From contig NC_135185.1 of the NCBI RefSeq assembly GCF_041146795.1, forward strand, positions 9,999,029 to 10,063,028: a stretch of 64,000 nt of DNA. The letters are read 5' to 3'. A program made the position numbers and the translations under genes. The notes beneath the pieces were generated by a model. The model searched no databases. It saw only the letters and a list, made by a program, of their open reading frames with translations, and was not told the origin of the DNA. The DNA is from Maylandia zebra (taxonomy: Eukaryota > Chordata > Actinopteri > Cichliformes > Cichlidae). Shown here in pieces: positions 25,025 through 38,717 of the stretch. Every line of letters begins with the position of its first letter. Position 1 is the first letter of the stretch.

Positions 25025-27400
25025 TCCAGTTAAAGCTCACAGATAACCAAATGAGCCCCCACGATGCGTCAGTGACGACTCCTGAGATAATCACTCAGCT
25101 GTAAGAGAGAAACCAGTGCTTTCGTTATCAGGTACCAGATGTTTTGACGTTCCTCATGAAAAGGCCGCACAGGAGAGACCTCTCTGAGGCCCTGAGGTAT
25201 CTATCTATCTCAGCTCATCCATAATAACTGAAAAACATAAAACGAGTCATCTGGAATGAGCCCGGGGCTGATGGGCTCTCTCAGTCAACACGCTAACGTT
25301 TTACAAGCTGCCATTTCTGTGACGAGAGGTGGATGCTCATAAATCAGCTGATGCTGTGAGTCCTGACCGCAGAGACCGCTGCCGTTCCCTGCGTAGACGC
25401 TCCTCACATCCATGAAACTACCAACAAAGCTAGGCATGCAGTAATGATCCTATCCTGCCCCCTGGTGGTCGTATGTATGTATGCATGTAAGCGGACAGCC
25501 CGCAGTGGCTGCAGCTGCGTTTTTCTACAGTGCATGTGTCTGCTTGTTAGAAGCAAAGCAGTGGAAAAAGAAAAAGGAGCCGTCAATTCTACATGTGCTC
25601 CAGTCATGTATTTCTCTGCAATTACAGACTCTGTGTAAACATCTTGGTATCAAAGTAAAGCGAACGCTTGTGAGATTTCTTTAGAGGTGTAAATATTACA
25701 GCAGAAGTTACTGTGTCAAAGTTACCAAGGCTGGAGCAAAAAGAAGTAAGAATATTTTTTATCACCTAATTTGTTTGTATTATATTGGTTATAAACTCTT
25801 TGAAAATATGCACAGTGGACAATAAACTCCAGGAAACCACATATGAGCATCATCTGTGCAAACACAGAAATTACACAGTGGGTTTAATGAGGACACAGGC
25901 CGGCGTTTGGCACATTGTGACACATCTGTGAGTAGAAATTTCTGTTGAACAGCAGAAATGATTGAACTTTATTTACAGGCCTAAAAAATGTTTGTTGTTT
26001 GAATATTTTTTGAAGAATTACCAACACTCTCAGTATGATGGGATGGTTGACGTTGTGCCCCAGAGTTGATTAAATAGGCTGAACTTCGGCTTCTATTGGC
26101 TGATTTGCATGGCTGACAGTAGAATCACAGTAACGTCACTACATTTACATCAGTCCCACAAGTCAAAAGTTGCAAGGTGAGAAAAACGTGCTGTAAAATT
26201 TACAACAATTTACGACTCTCTAACTGGGCTGGAAATGGCGATTTGATGTGAACGGCTCTGTGTTGGTGTCCAAGGTGGAGGCCTCACAGAAGGGTCGTAG
26301 CAGTTTTGTGGAATCGCTTCATGTTGTAGTTTATCGAACGTGAAACGTCTGCGGTTCGGAGCGTAATGAAAGCGTCGTCTGATTTGTGACGTTCGCTCCA
26401 GTAAATCTGAGCTTCGGTTGTTTTTTGTTTCCATACAGTTGGTGAAATGATGCTCTTTTAATTGTTTGTTATTTTACCTGTTTGATGGTCGTAGAAATAT
26501 TTTTATGAGCTTTTATTTGAGATTCAGGGTTTTTGTGGCTCCCACACGACTGTATTTACATAACAGGTCACACAGACGCAGTCACCTTTGTCTGGATCGA
26601 ACAAACAAAGCCTGGATCTAGTTATGTGACCGTGTAAGGATTGAGAAGCTATGGGTAAAACTTTAACAGTAATAATTCAACAGTGTTACTAGTGCACATT
26701 TGCCTGTACTGTAGTAATGTGTTCACAGTTCATGCTGATGCAGCAGCTTCCAGCAGAGCGCTGCCATTGTTCAAGCGTGGACTGATCTTGTTGTTATAGA
26801 GGTTTCTGGAGCAGTGACTGACACAGTTTGGAGTTTCAGTTTTAGGTCAGCCAGCGTTTGATAAAGTGCTTTATGTCTGAGGTACAGCTGTTCAAACACA
26901 CAGTCTAACACTTTGTGATACTTTTTAAAGGTTTTACACATTTTTCTGGTCAGTACGGCAGCTTTGTCCTCAGTGTTTTTTATCTCTATGGAAACTTTGC
27001 AGAGGAACTACAAACGCCAGCACAGATTTTGACTGAAACTAATTTAGTGTATTAGAGACACAGTTTCCTGCTCCAGTGATCATAATTTCTCCATTAATGA
27101 CAGTTTCATGTGTCATTTCCTGTCCTGAGGCCTTTACGTGGCACAAACAATGACATGTGAGGTACAACATGAACTCACACATCAGTGCTCAATAAAATGT
27201 TTTATGTGTGCTTTCAAAAGTCTGACCTGCGCAGAGGTCCCTGTCCTCCACAGCAGGCTGCAGGAGCACATCAGCACATCTGAGAAAGTCATTGTTGGAA
27301 ACCGCACACGGTGTCACAATCTGCTGCCACACTTCTCTTTTCACTGTTAATCTGATCTACATCTAGTTTTCCCATCTTCCTGTTTCTCCAAAGCCCAGTT
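25025..27400. other. Spacer, nothing recognised
   Basis: No gene, RNA or complete repeat was identified on either strand. Confidence 0.55.
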
Positions 27401-27404
27401 TAGC

Positions 27405-27520
27405 TGTGGTGTTCCCCAGAGCCCCGTGCTCGGCCCACTGCTCTGCTCGGGTTACCCACTTCCTCTCAGACATGATACTCAGAACTGTACGATGATATCT
27501 ATCCACAGAGAAACCACGCA
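27405..27520 (+). pseudogene. L2-type LINE reverse-transcriptase fragment
   Basis: The translation contains CGVPQSPVLGPLL, the reverse-transcriptase motif usually read as GVPQGSVLGP, then YPLPLRHDTQ, where the full-length L2 copy in this window has a matching leucine-rich segment. It is a short isolated remnant. Confidence 0.6.
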
Positions 27521-28328
27521 CACAATATCTTAAAAATACATTTTAGTCTGCAAACTTTTGGCACATCCAGTTAAATTAATAATTAATATTGATTAAAACC
27601 CTGATATTTTCATACAGTTTTATTCAGATAATGCAAAAACAAAACAAAACACAGGTCTACAAAATGCCAAATATTAAAAACAGCAGGGCAGGTGTACAGC
27701 ATGCTTCAAGAAAAGAAGATGAGGTTCAAGTGACAGTTATGGGAAGATCCAGAAAATGAAGAAGTTTAGCTTCTTATCTTTAAAAACAGCAGATTTAATC
27801 ATCATACACAAAAAAGAAGCTCCTGCTGGTGACACGAGAACAGGAATAAACGCCTCGACTGTAATACCAAATTATTCCAACAGGGCGCTTCATTCTCAGA
27901 TTGCAGGATTATGTGTTTACATGTTCATGTCACAGAAAACCGACCTCGATGTCCCAAACATCCAAACCTGCCCGTTAAAAAAAGTACATTATGTTTAGTT
28001 CAGTTAGAGATGCGGTTTATAGCATCAAACTTCATTAGCAAAGAGTACAGTTGCAACCTGCACGACACAGTTACTTCTAAATCACAAGAACAATACGTGA
28101 AGTCAAAGCGTGAGATTCTGCTGCTGTGTTTTTAGTTTGATGGATAATAAGCTGCTGTGGTCACCTGTGTTTCTGAGGACAGCTGTTGGACTTGATGTCC
28201 AGTTTTGTGTCATATAAACTGGATGCAGTAGATGAGAACATCTCACAGTCTCTATGATTAAAGCACAGTTTCATAGCAAAGCTTGAGAGCGATGAGCGCC
28301 AGACTGATTTCCCTTTATAGCTGAAGTG

Positions 28329-29432
28329 TTAAGCGCTGAACGACGACATGTTGTTGGAGCCTTCCGACAACTTCAGCCCTGACACGCAGATCTCGGACGT
28401 GCCACGTGACGAGCGAGCGGTGTAGATGTACCTTTTGCTGAAGCACCAGAGGTCCAGCATGATCTGGCGGAAGTGGTTCCTGAACTTGACCCCGACGAAG
28501 GCGTAGAGGAAGGGATTGAGACAGCAGTGCAGGTAAGCGACGGTCCTGCAGATGTTGAGAAATTTGAGTTTAAGGTTCTCGGCGTCGCAGCTCCTCTGCT
28601 TGAACAGAGACAGCATGTGGATCAGCAGGGTCACGTTGTACGGAAGATGGCAGACGATGAAGACAGCAACGACCGCCAACACCACCCGGACGGCCTTGTG
28701 CCGCTGGTTGCTCTGCGCCCTCAGCAGCGTGTAGATGATGCAGGAGTAGCAGAACGCCATCATGCACAGTGGCAGCAGGAAGCCAACAGCCATCTGGAGG
28801 CTGGGTACCAGCAGCTTCACGAGCGCCGCAGTTTCAGTCTGGTTGAAAGACATCTGACACATCACGGTGACGCGGTCAGACCCCGGGGAGTTATCTTCAG
28901 AGGGTTCAGTGTAGATGAGCGTGGGGAGAGTTAACGCCACTGCAAACACCCAAACCGCCAAGCAGATCAGGCGGCTGTAGACGAGGGCACGGGAGCGCGT
29001 CCCAAAGGAGCGCGTCGCCCGAACAATCGCGATGTACCGATCGCAGCTGATACAGGCGAGCAGCAGCATGCCGCTGTAGAGGTTAATGCTGTAGGACGAC
29101 CGGAGCACCTTACAGGCCACCCTGCCCATCGACCAATCGTGCTGCTCGTTGTATATGACGAACGGAAGTGTAGCCACGAAGATCAGGTCGGCCACGGCCA
29201 TGTTGAAGAGGTAGACGTCCGTCATGGTCTTGGTTCTCTTGTAGAAGCTGTAAGTCACCATCACCAGGACGTTGCCAATCAGGCCGAATCCGCAGATGAT
29301 GGAGTGGATCAAAGTCTGGGTGATGACCTCACTGGCGTCAGGATCCATGATGCAGAAGCCGTCGTCATCGATATATGTCTCAGTACCGTTGTCATAGTCA
29401 CCGAATGTCGCGTTTGCAGGACTCTCCGTCAT
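28329..29432 (-). CDS. ccr6: CC chemokine receptor, CCR6-type (complete)
   Basis: This is a 367-residue class A GPCR in one coding exon. It has an acidic N-terminus with NAT and NGT glycosylation sites and tyrosines in acidic context (DYDNGTETY, sites suited to sulfation). Seven hydrophobic segments follow. TM1 has GLIGNVLV, TM2 MAVADL, and TM3 ends in DRYIAIV. TM6 has CHLPYN, and TM7 LHCCLNPFLYAF before KFRNHF. The DRYIAIVRATRSF segment, the RHKAVRV loop, the LHCCLNP run and the DLWC tail fit CCR6 better than CCR7 or CCR9. CCR6 binds CCL20 in mammals and guides lymphocytes and dendritic cells; the fish ligand is not shown here. Just 5' of the ATG is a splice acceptor (cttttcttctccag), so a non-coding exon lies upstream. 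Confidence 0.85.
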   Translation of the reverse strand: MTESPANATFGDYDNGTETYIDDDGFCIMDPDASEVITQTLIHSIICGFGLIGNVLVMVTYSFYKRTKTMTDVYLFNMAVADLIFVATLPFVIYNEQHDWSMGRVACKVLRSSYSINLYSGMLLLACISCDRYIAIVRATRSFGTRSRALVYSRLICLAVWVFAVALTLPTLIYTEPSEDNSPGSDRVTVMCQMSFNQTETAALVKLLVPSLQMAVGFLLPLCMMAFCYSCIIYTLLRAQSNQRHKAVRVVLAVVAVFIVCHLPYNVTLLIHMLSLFKQRSCDAENLKLKFLNICRTVAYLHCCLNPFLYAFVGVKFRNHFRQIMLDLWCFSKRYIYTARSSRGTSEICVSGLKLSEGSNNMSSFSA

Positions 29433-31093
29433 GTTTGCGACCTGGAGAAGAAAAGAAACATGATGAGTGAAGCACTGACTGGAGACATTTGCAGAAGGAC
29501 CTGAAACACGCTGTCAGTGAAGCTTTGATCATGTGATGTTGTTCAGGTTGAGCAATGAGAAAAGAGACTTCAGAGAGGATCTCCGGCCTCCATTGTTCCC
29601 AGTAGATCTGACGTGTTATTTAATGCTCCACCGCTCACAGAAACCAGACGTTGTACATTGTAAAAAACGCTTGTTTATAAAGAATTAAAACACATAAATT
29701 GTGAATGTTTCCTGAAAGCTGTCCAGCTGCTGCGCTGCCTGGGTTCGCCGTCCTGGAGCCGACCTTTCTCGTGTCTTTGGGTCAGTCATGTTGACATCAA
29801 GGATCCCTCCAGCGTGAAGTGTCTGACGTGCTACATGAGCTGAAGCCGCGGCGTCTGCTTCCACCAGTCAGTGAAGGTCTCGCAGTCACATGTGGGTGTT
29901 TTGGTCTGTGCCTCTAATAGCTTCCTGTTTCTGCCACGTATCCACATAAAGCCGCCACAGCAGCTCCGACCTTAAACTTCAGCACAGTGTCTTTGGTGGT
30001 TTTTGTGTTCCTGTCTGCTCTGTGCCACATAACGATCTCTTCTCCAGATGAGTCTGTCTCATCCATTTAACAGCAAACTCAGCAGAACGAGTCTGAGACG
30101 CAGATGCAAAAGTTTCAGGACACTGAAGTTGTAAAAGTTTACACACCGCCTGATTTCTAAATGTATGATCGTGTGACGAATAATATTGTAATAATAATTT
30201 TTAACATTGAACCAATTTTAATTTGAATCAGATCCTTTGATTTGAAGGAAAACTTTGTAACATCAGTTGTGTTGGGTAGTTTGTGATGTGATTCTCACAA
30301 ACAGCTGAATTACTGTGATTTCTGTCCTGATCTAAAGCTGCAGTTTTACTTCCAGATGTAGAAATCTGTGGTGCCAAAAAAAAAGCCAAAATTAATCATC
30401 TGTGTGATGACACCAAAGGAAAGCCCTGTGCCATCATTAGAAAGCAGGTTTGACCTCTGACAGACCACTGCGCTGTCTGATGAAAGAAGATATGAAGAGT
30501 TCAGCACCAACAATACAAATCAATCCAGCACAGCGTGCACCCTGCACACACCGGGGGTTGAGACTCCTCACACCTTTTCTGGTGGTTTCAGAAAATAAAC
30601 CATCGTTCTGTGTCAGCTGTTCCTCTGGTTATGAATGACCCACTTTCAGCCCGAGGCGACGCCTGCACAGGTACGCCGTGCTTTGTGCTTCGCTTAGAAA
30701 ATGATCCGATTGTTATCAGAGGGCATCTCAGATGTAATGAGGTCAAAAAACAAACACTAAGAGCCAAACTGAAGTGAGAAAATCACAAAAAAGGGAGTGC
30801 AGAGGCTTTGTGTCTGCAGAACTGCACTTTTTTGCATTGTTCAAACACAAACGAAGATTCTCTGAATCAGATTCTGATTTCTGAAGAAGCCGGCGAGCTC
30901 TAACCTCCAGTCCGGATAACATTTCATTCACTCGTTAATTTATTTATTTGTCAATAAAACTATGCTGTCGGATGAGAAGTTAAAATCGGTCTAGATGCAG
31001 ACAAACCAAATATAATGATGTCAAATCCAAACAGTCAGAATCTTCACAGACTGGCTTTTACTGCTGAGTTTAACTGTTTAGTATTTAGTATTT

Positions 31094-31136
31094 ATTTATT
31101 TATTGTCATTGTCAGAGAACAATGAAATTGTTGGGT
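31094..31136 (-). repeat. 3' tail of a CR1/Rex1-type retroelement
   Basis: Read on the - strand, caatgaaattgt-type text then TCTGACAATGACAATAAATA matches the 3' tail typical of short fish LINE copies. Only the tail is present. Confidence 0.4.
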
Positions 31137-31996
31137 CAATTTTAGAGTTTTTATGCTTCATTTCAGTTTGTGGCTGTGAGGTCGTCACATCTGTGGCTGT
31201 AAAACTGTTTCAGAGCTCGTTTGAATCATTACTAACATAAAAAACAAGATCAGATTTATTATTGTTATTGTTGAGAATCAGAGGAACTAACGTGATGAAC
31301 TAAACGTGTGGATAAAATGTAACAGTTTCAGATTCACTGAATCTAGATTTTATCACCTCGCTGTTAAATTTTGTGCTTTTTCCAGGAGAAATCTTTAAAC
31401 TATTTTTAGTAAAAAAAATAAATTTTGAAGTTTTTTTTTTTTAATAAAGCATTTTTACTTGAGATCAAACCAGGCCACACGTGGGCCGTGACCTACAGAC
31501 AGTGTGTCACCTTGATGAGATTAAAGTACCTCATTTGACCTTCTTTGAAATCCTTTCGCAGAATTAAATCATCTAAGACTTCAAACGTCACTTCTTAAAC
31601 ACGACGACTCAGAACTGTTCACAGTTTTTCTGATCTGAGCTGATATAAAGCAGCGAGGGTGGGAGAGTGTGAGAGGCAGAGGAGGATGAAGGGAGGAAGA
31701 TGGAGGGCAGCGCGTACAGACAGTCCTAACCCATATAAAAAGCAGAGGACATGCAAAGTGTGAGATTTAAATGTCTCACTTTTGATGCATTCATGAACGT
31801 GGGTCTGTGCAAGGATCCGTCTGCAGGCTTTGAAGCTGTTTCCCACATGAGCTCGTTCATTGTGTCTTTGAACAACGTGTGATTACAAAGCTGCTAAAAT
31901 ACAGATAATTAAACAGGAAAAGTTTCATTTTTAGTTCCTCTCCACCAACAGTAGTGTTTGAGTTAAACATGCCTGTAACAAAAATAAGCCCACATA

Positions 31997-32013
31997 ACAA
32001 CAACAACAACAAC

Positions 32014-32070
<57 letters not shown>

Positions 32071-32102
32071 TATTATTATCATTATTATTATTATTATTAT
32101 TA
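31997..32102. repeat. (AAC)n-(AAT)n-(ATT)n compound microsatellite
   Basis: The array switches from AAC to AAT and then to its complement ATT near 32070, so the tract could fold back on itself. Confidence 0.97.
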
Positions 32103-34075
32103 ATCCCAGAAATTACATGAAATGAAAACTAAAACTTATAAAGCAACTAAATCAAAAAAATCTGTTTAAATTTAACTAAAAAAATCCAACATGATAATAA
32201 TTCTGCTTGTTCAGCTGTTTATAATGAAAACAGCAGGAAACGGAGAGAGCTGACCTTCAAAGTAAAAACTTTTAAGCAGCATTAATAATTAATATTATGT
32301 GTTGTTTCTTTGTTAAATTTTAATTCATTGATCTGAGGAGACTCCTGTGGGTCCTGAGGTCAGGGCCCAGCAGTCACTGGGACGCCGGCTCACATATTTC
32401 ACACCTTTTCACGCTTCCCACCAAATTAAAATGCTATGTTTAACACATGAAGCTTTACATGGACATGATAATAATAATATTTAAGTGTGGGCTGAGTGTG
32501 CCGGTGCTCTGGTTTCCTCCTGCAGGCCACAGACTTGCATGTAGGGTTAATTAGTGGCTGTAAATTAGCTGCAGGTGTGACTCGTCTGTAATCTGAGGTC
32601 CAGCTCTGCTTTTACTTCACGTGTTTGTAGAATTGCTGTAACACGTTTCTGTAGCTGCGTTAACAATGAAGCCTCTGCAGCGCCGTCATTAGTCTGACTG
32701 ACTGTGTCTGTCTCCTAATGTGTGGTTTGCCAATAAGACAGTTTTGGTGCATTGGTGAGGTTTGAAAGTTGAGTTTGGGGTTTAGAGATTTGAGTCACAG
32801 CAGTTGTGGAAAAACCATCAAAGCAGATAGAAACGAGGGATGGAAAGAGTTTGGGCGAGCAAGAAGGCGTCAGTTATTTCACATGAAATCAGAGCGCGAT
32901 GGATCCGCACGAGAGGAGGAAGCATCAGGACAACTTAATGTTCCAGTCACTTGTTTTCGTTTGCTTTTTCCTCACACAGCATTCGTGCTTCTTATAATTA
33001 TGATAGATGACACAAAAAAACAAGGTCATGGCTCCTCCCACCCGAACGCCTCAGAATCTTTTTTTTTAGGTACATTAACTCGTTTTTTTAATGAAGCATT
33101 ATTATTATTGTTTTAATGAAACATTGCTACACTTTACTTTCATACTGTGGATGTTTTCTGAGTTCCAGGCCCTGAAATCCACAGCCAGTGGGTTCAGATT
33201 TAAGCATTGAAAAAAAATTCCAGCATTTTTTAACAATGTCACAAATCCATCAGATGTTCACATGAAATGTTCAAAGCTGAGAAACACATTGAAGCTCTGT
33301 TTAAAAACCAAAGTGTTGGAGCCACAAGAGTCCAGAGCTACAGATGGTTTTCGCTGACAGGCTGTGAGCATCGGTATAAATAAACTGCAGCGGTTTGATA
33401 TCTGTGACACAGAGGAGCAGAAACCAACCTCAGTGTCCTGATGTTTGATCTGTTTCTGATAAATCACAGTGCATTCTGGGTAAACCTTCGAGGCTCGTAT
33501 TAGCATGTGGAGCAGGTAGCAGTCAGATTAATCTGTATTTGACCCCACGATCGTCTTAATTACGTGATTACCTGATATGTATCGTTCTGTTTCTGGAATG
33601 AGGAGGCAGGACATGGATGCTGTTTTCACAGCTTTGAGGAAACACATTTAAGTTCTGAGTAAATGGACCCTGCAGCGCCGCGATAAAGACACAAACAAGA
33701 ACTTGAACTTCTTTAAAAACCTGCCGTGAGGAACAAATGTGACAGGCTGATATTGCTCTCACTTTACCTCTTTCAGTTCTCACTACCCTCAGTGAGGCTG
33801 TTATTAATGAGAAAGGCAGTAAAGAAAAGACAACACCTTTCTAAAAATGCAAACTGGGAACAAACAGGGTTTCATGTTTTTGCAGAACTGGCAGTTCTCC
33901 AAATATGAAATAATATCTGTGAAAGGCATTTTATCCTTTAAAGTCTGATCATTTCTTTAAAACTTTAAAATTAATTCTGTGTTGCATCTAAACAAACGTT
34001 TCTTTAGATGCAGCACAGTGAAAACAGACACACTAAAATCACAATGCAGTGAGACAGTAAAGTGTAGAGCATGCA

Positions 34076-34140
34076 TACCTTGCAGAGCGTTCTCCCTGAG
34101 CCGATATTTTTCTGACTCCTGACAGAGCGGCGGCTCTTTA
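34076..34140 (-). other. Possible 5' non-coding exon of the chemokine receptor gene
   Basis: On the - strand the text ...gctctgcaag|gtatgcat offers a good splice donor at 34075. It lies upstream of the receptor's 5' acceptor near 29443, and no other gene lies between. This would give an intron of about 4.6 kb. The exon start is unknown; only a cDNA could confirm it. Confidence 0.25.
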
Positions 34141-36530
34141 ACAGCTCCTCGCTCTGTGTGGGTAAGAAGACGGTGATGGCACCACAAAGAACAAAACCTC
34201 AAAGCAGGCACAGTCAAAGCCACGTTCTCTCGGGCTCGATGACTGTGAAAAGCTCCTCTGATCTTCGCACTCACACGGAGCTTCCTTATCTGATGGTTTG
34301 ATCAGCAAAGCCGTCACCAGCCGCGTGGGGACGTTCTCCCTACGCGATTTACCCGCCCCCACAAAGGTCACGTCTGACACGAAGGATTTCTCTTTTTTGT
34401 GGGAAACTGTAACATTTGATTTGCTGGCTTTATTTAAAAATGCTAATCTGTTGCCTTAAAACAAACAAACAACAACTTTAGAGTTATGAGATACATTAGT
34501 TAAATAAACCCGGCCTAGATTTGGAAGGAGAACCCACAATATTTGCATTGTGTGTCATCCGTGTGCTCCATACACCGCACTGTTACAGTAACACCAGTGA
34601 CAGTGGTTTGTTACAGTAATAGTAAAAATAAAGTACACCTTTCCTCTATTCTGAGGTCTTTACATATCAGGGAATCATGAAATTCATCCTTTATCAAACA
34701 CAGCAAGAACGATCTTCTTTGGACAGACGAGACCAGCGTGCAGATGTTTGCAGCACCAGGCCTGATGTGAGTCATAAATCCTGTGTACATCAAAGTAGTA
34801 TTTACTCATCTGTGAGGTCGTCTGTTCCACAGCTACAACTGGGACCAAACTGGGACCAAACAATCAACAGAACAATGATCCCACACAGAGGAAATCTAAA
34901 AAGCATTTCTGGGATTTTTATTAGTTATTTATTAACAGCATTATCAGTGGAAAACAGGTAAATGTACAAATAAATACTGGATACCAAATCAAACATCCAG
35001 AAGAATCCAAGTTTCTTTCTTTCTGTATTTTTAATACAGTTTTACATAATATAACATGTTATACTTTATTTAATAAAATAAATTCCATTCAAAATAACAG
35101 TTAATAAGTAAATAAACTTCAAAACATTTGAGGTTTTTGCAGGAAGTTTGCCTCCATCTCTGTTGTTTTCTAACTTTGAACAGAAACTGATGATGTCAGA
35201 CGTCAGCTGCAGGTTTTCTGGGAGTTTGAGAGCAAAGCTGAACTTTATTTCTCTGTATTTACGGGATAATATCTGAGACAACAATCAGAGATTGCTCCAC
35301 AAAGCACCAAGTTCACCAAACTCTAACTTTTAACTCAGAGTTTCCAGTTTCACAGAAACGCATGTAGGTGACAGGACAGATTCACTGTGGCAACGGGTAA
35401 ACAACGAGCAGAGCTTCAGGGAACTGAGGAAGATGAAGACGATCAATGTGGGGCATCATCATCACTCAGTCACCATCTGGCCAACTTGTAGATTATAGAT
35501 AAAACTGCAGTTCTGCCAAATTTCACATCTGAGTTTTAAATCCAAAGATTCAGCTTCACAGGGATGAAGAGCAGGTGGAAAAAACTGGAGATAATAATAC
35601 GAATCAAACAGATGAGGCCGAGTTTACTGACAGACCTGTGATATTAATGTCAGTCAGATATTCACAACATCACCTGTGATTATTTTCCATCCCTGTAACT
35701 GATCACAACCCAGTAAACGATTGATCACTGATCAGCGTGTGCTCCGTGTTTAGATTTAGATTTCTCTGTGTGAATGTTCACTGCAGTGCGTCTCCTGTTT
35801 CCTCTCCTGCTGCTGTTTGTGGCTCCAAAACAAACTGACAGTATTTGGTAGTGAAATGGCGCCACCTCGTGTCTATGCGATGCATTTCACTGACGTCACA
35901 GCCAGTTCAAGTTCATCCTTCCTGTCTTTGTTACAGGTGATGAGGCTGTCATCGAAGGACTCAGGATACATCTGATGGCTGCAGTCTGTTCTGTTATTTC
36001 CTAGATGCGTTAGTATTCTCCACCATTAATCCTCATTCTGTTTTGTGCATAACGTAAATCTACACCACAGAGTCAAGGTATCTAATATTGCGTCCACCCT
36101 GCACCCTGTACATGCACACAGGTGGACGACGTCTTATGCAGAAGGTGCACTCTGAAACAGACAGGAAACTGTAAGGTGGAGACAGCCTCTGGGTGGTGTA
36201 GAAGAGTATCAGATGACTGAAGTGCTGAGGTAAGTTATAAATGATATAGTGGCTGACCTACACACTAACACTGATATTTATTTATCAATAACATTTTATT
36301 AATAATAAACAGGTGTGATGGTGATAAGTAATATAATTCATATCGTTATTATTTGTGTTGTAGTTTCTCACTTTGGCCACCAGAGGGCAGTGAACACTCA
36401 TCACAATCCACAGTCAACAGCAAGTAAAAACATCAAAACAACCCCTGATTCTCACATTACATCAAACAGTCTGTTTAACTCTGGAAGCTATGATGTGAAA
36501 ATATAATACAGCAAAACAACCAGTTTCATC
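34141..36530. other. Spacer between chemokine receptor and IRG gene
   Basis: No domain-bearing reading frame, RNA gene or complete transposon was recognised. Confidence 0.5.
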
Positions 36531-36534
36531 ACAA

Positions 36535-36540
36535 TTTATT
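36535..36540 (-). terminator. Polyadenylation signal of the IRG gene
   Basis: AATAAA on the - strand lies about 450 bp past the IRG stop, in the context gaataaattgtgatgaaactgg. The inverted IRG duplicate keeps the same signal and context (ttaataaaatgatgaaactg near 63445), which supports it as a used site. Confidence 0.6.
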
Positions 36541-36985
36541 CAAACAACAAGACATGTTTGAGTAAAGGTAGAAACAGCTCAGATAAATTAAGTTCAGTGA
36601 AGTCCCTACAAATCAGAGAAAACCCCAACAATCAGACATCACTCTATGACGAAAGACCTGGTGACAGAGGGAAGGAAAAACTGCCTTTAACAGGAAGGAG
36701 ACCCAGGAAGTTCAGCCATCTGCCGCAACTAGTTGAAGCTGGGTCATCGTATCTCCTGATGTCCTGAGGAAGCACTTACACAAAGGAAAAAACATGACAA
36801 TGACTCAGACTTCTACACTTTACACAGTTCATATCTGAATAATATGATGATGTTTGTTTCTGTATGTATGTGATGATGAGAAAAGTTTGAGTGTGAAGCT
36901 GACCAGCTGTGCAAGGAGACTGGTTTACTGAGTTTCATGTGTAAATCCCAGTTTCACTGAGTTTCATTGCCTTTTCCTTTCACGC

Positions 36986-38273
36986 TCAGACCAGAGCCTT
37001 ATTTAACACCTTCTGAGCGTCTTCAGCGAGCTGGTTGAGGATAAAGTTCAGAACTCTGTAGGTTGTGACGAAGGAGAGGCTCATGGCTACCGGGATTCCC
37101 ACTATCGGAATGAATCTGGATACTTCCTCTGCTCCAATTAATCCAGCTGCTCCTCCAAGTTGGGCGAACACCTTCAGGAAGAGCTCTTTAGTAATTTCCT
37201 TCGCAGCCACTGGTGAAATGATGACATCACGCAGCTCAGTGTATGACACAGCTGTTCTGATAGCGAGTCTCTTCAGAGATTGGACATCGAGACCAAACGC
37301 ATGTACAAAATGTGTGACAGCACCAATGAGCACAGCAACATCAACAGCAACAGAAAGCCCAGGAACGGGAACAGCTGCAGCAGCTGCAGACAGAGTGGCC
37401 AAGAGGTATAAGTGTACCTTTAAAGCCTTTTTCTTCTTGCTGATGACGTCGGGGTTGACGTTGGGCATGACATACAGCAGAGTGTCTCTCTTATCTTTGG
37501 GAAGCTCTGTCTCTAAGGTCTCTTGTAAGAGAGAGAAGTCGTACTTGTGGAGCTGAAAACTCGACATTAGGAAGACTCGTGGAGACTCGATGCCCAAGTC
37601 TTTGAGTCCTGCGTCACAGAGGAAACATGTCAACACCATCAGATTCATACAAATAAAAAACGATTAAAAACGAGATTTAAATGATTTTGAAAACTCGACC
37701 TCACTCACGTTGAACGCAGTCGTCTCTGATTTTTGTGAGAGTTTTCTCTTTGCTGGAGTCGGAAACACTTTCCTCGGCTCGGATATCGTTGTCAATCTTT
37801 GAGCGAACAAAGTAGAAATTTTTCTTCATCTTCTGAATCTTCTGAGCGAGTTTCACGTCATTTTCTCTGAAGCGAGTGTCTGAGATGATGAGGAAGAAGT
37901 CATACTTGTCAAACCCAACAAGCTTCAGGTATTTCCTTGCTGGGAAGTCTTTGGTTCCGATTCCAGGAAGATCCCATAAAGTGACGTTGGGATTATCTGG
38001 ATGGGGGTACGGTGTGACCTCCGACGTCGTTTCTGTAACACCAGTAGGAGCAGCTCCCTCGTCTCTGTTCTTTATCCCCCTGAAGGCATTAATAAAGGTG
38101 GATTTACCTGCACCACTTTCTCCTGTGATGGCGATATTTAACGAGACATTGGTTTGCTTTTCTAAATATTCTTTAATCCTTTTTGCTGCTCCGGCCGTGT
38201 CGTTGTTCTTCAGGGCTTCTTTAACTCCAGGAATTTGTTCTGGGCACGAATCATCTGGATCCTCCATGCTCAT
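36986..38273 (-). CDS. Immunity-related GTPase (IRG family), two coding exons
   Basis: Exon 38273-37709 and exon 37608-36986 join across a consensus intron to encode 395 residues. The G domain has a P-loop GESGAGKS (residues 51-58, canonical lysine type), DLPG (101-104) and a G4 motif read as SKID (158-161). The C-terminal half is the helical IRG domain with an alanine/valine-rich hydrophobic segment (SAAAAAVPVPGLSVAVDVAVL). IRG proteins are interferon-inducible GTPases that act on vacuoles and membranes holding intracellular pathogens. The first of two in-frame ATGs (38273 and 38267) follows a splice acceptor (tttctttctgtcag) directly, so a non-coding exon lies upstream. A decayed inverted copy lies at 58-63 kb. 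The subgroup (irge/irgf-like) cannot be fixed by eye. Confidence 0.93.
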
Positions 38274-38717
38274 CCTGACAGAAAGAAAAACATAAAGACT
38301 TTTATTTTGGAATGCAGACATATACTATTGATAATCAGTAATGTTACTGACGGCACACGGACACAGCACATGTGGGCAGTAAGTGATTAAAGGTAAAACG
38401 TTAAATGTCGGTAAAAGACGTGTTTATATGAGAAAACACTGAGGCCACCAAAGTCTCTTCCTGGGGTTTGTTGAGTATTTTTACATCCAACATTAACATT
38501 AATTTACAAATAATATCTTTCTATAAACCTGAAACTTTTCCTTTTCCTTGACTTGAAAAAATAATTTGTGCTTATTCTCATTCTTGTTCTGATAGGACAG
38601 CAAACCTGTCACTTAACTAAGTTTAAGGTAACAGCAGGTACTCACTGGATTCTTCGTACTGTTGACACACACACAGCTGGATCAGCAACAACAGCGATCG
38701 GTGCTTCAGTTTGTTCT

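Larger units (their letters stand above)
29445..34070 (-). other. Probable first intron / 5' region of the chemokine receptor gene
   Basis: There is no supported gene. It includes a LINE-tail-like fragment at 31094-31136 and a trinucleotide microsatellite at 31997-32102. Confidence 0.4.

Noticed and set aside
28473..28934. Open frames on the + strand inside the chemokine receptor gene
   Set aside because: They are antisense shadows of the receptor coding exon, with no motif and no splice or promoter support.
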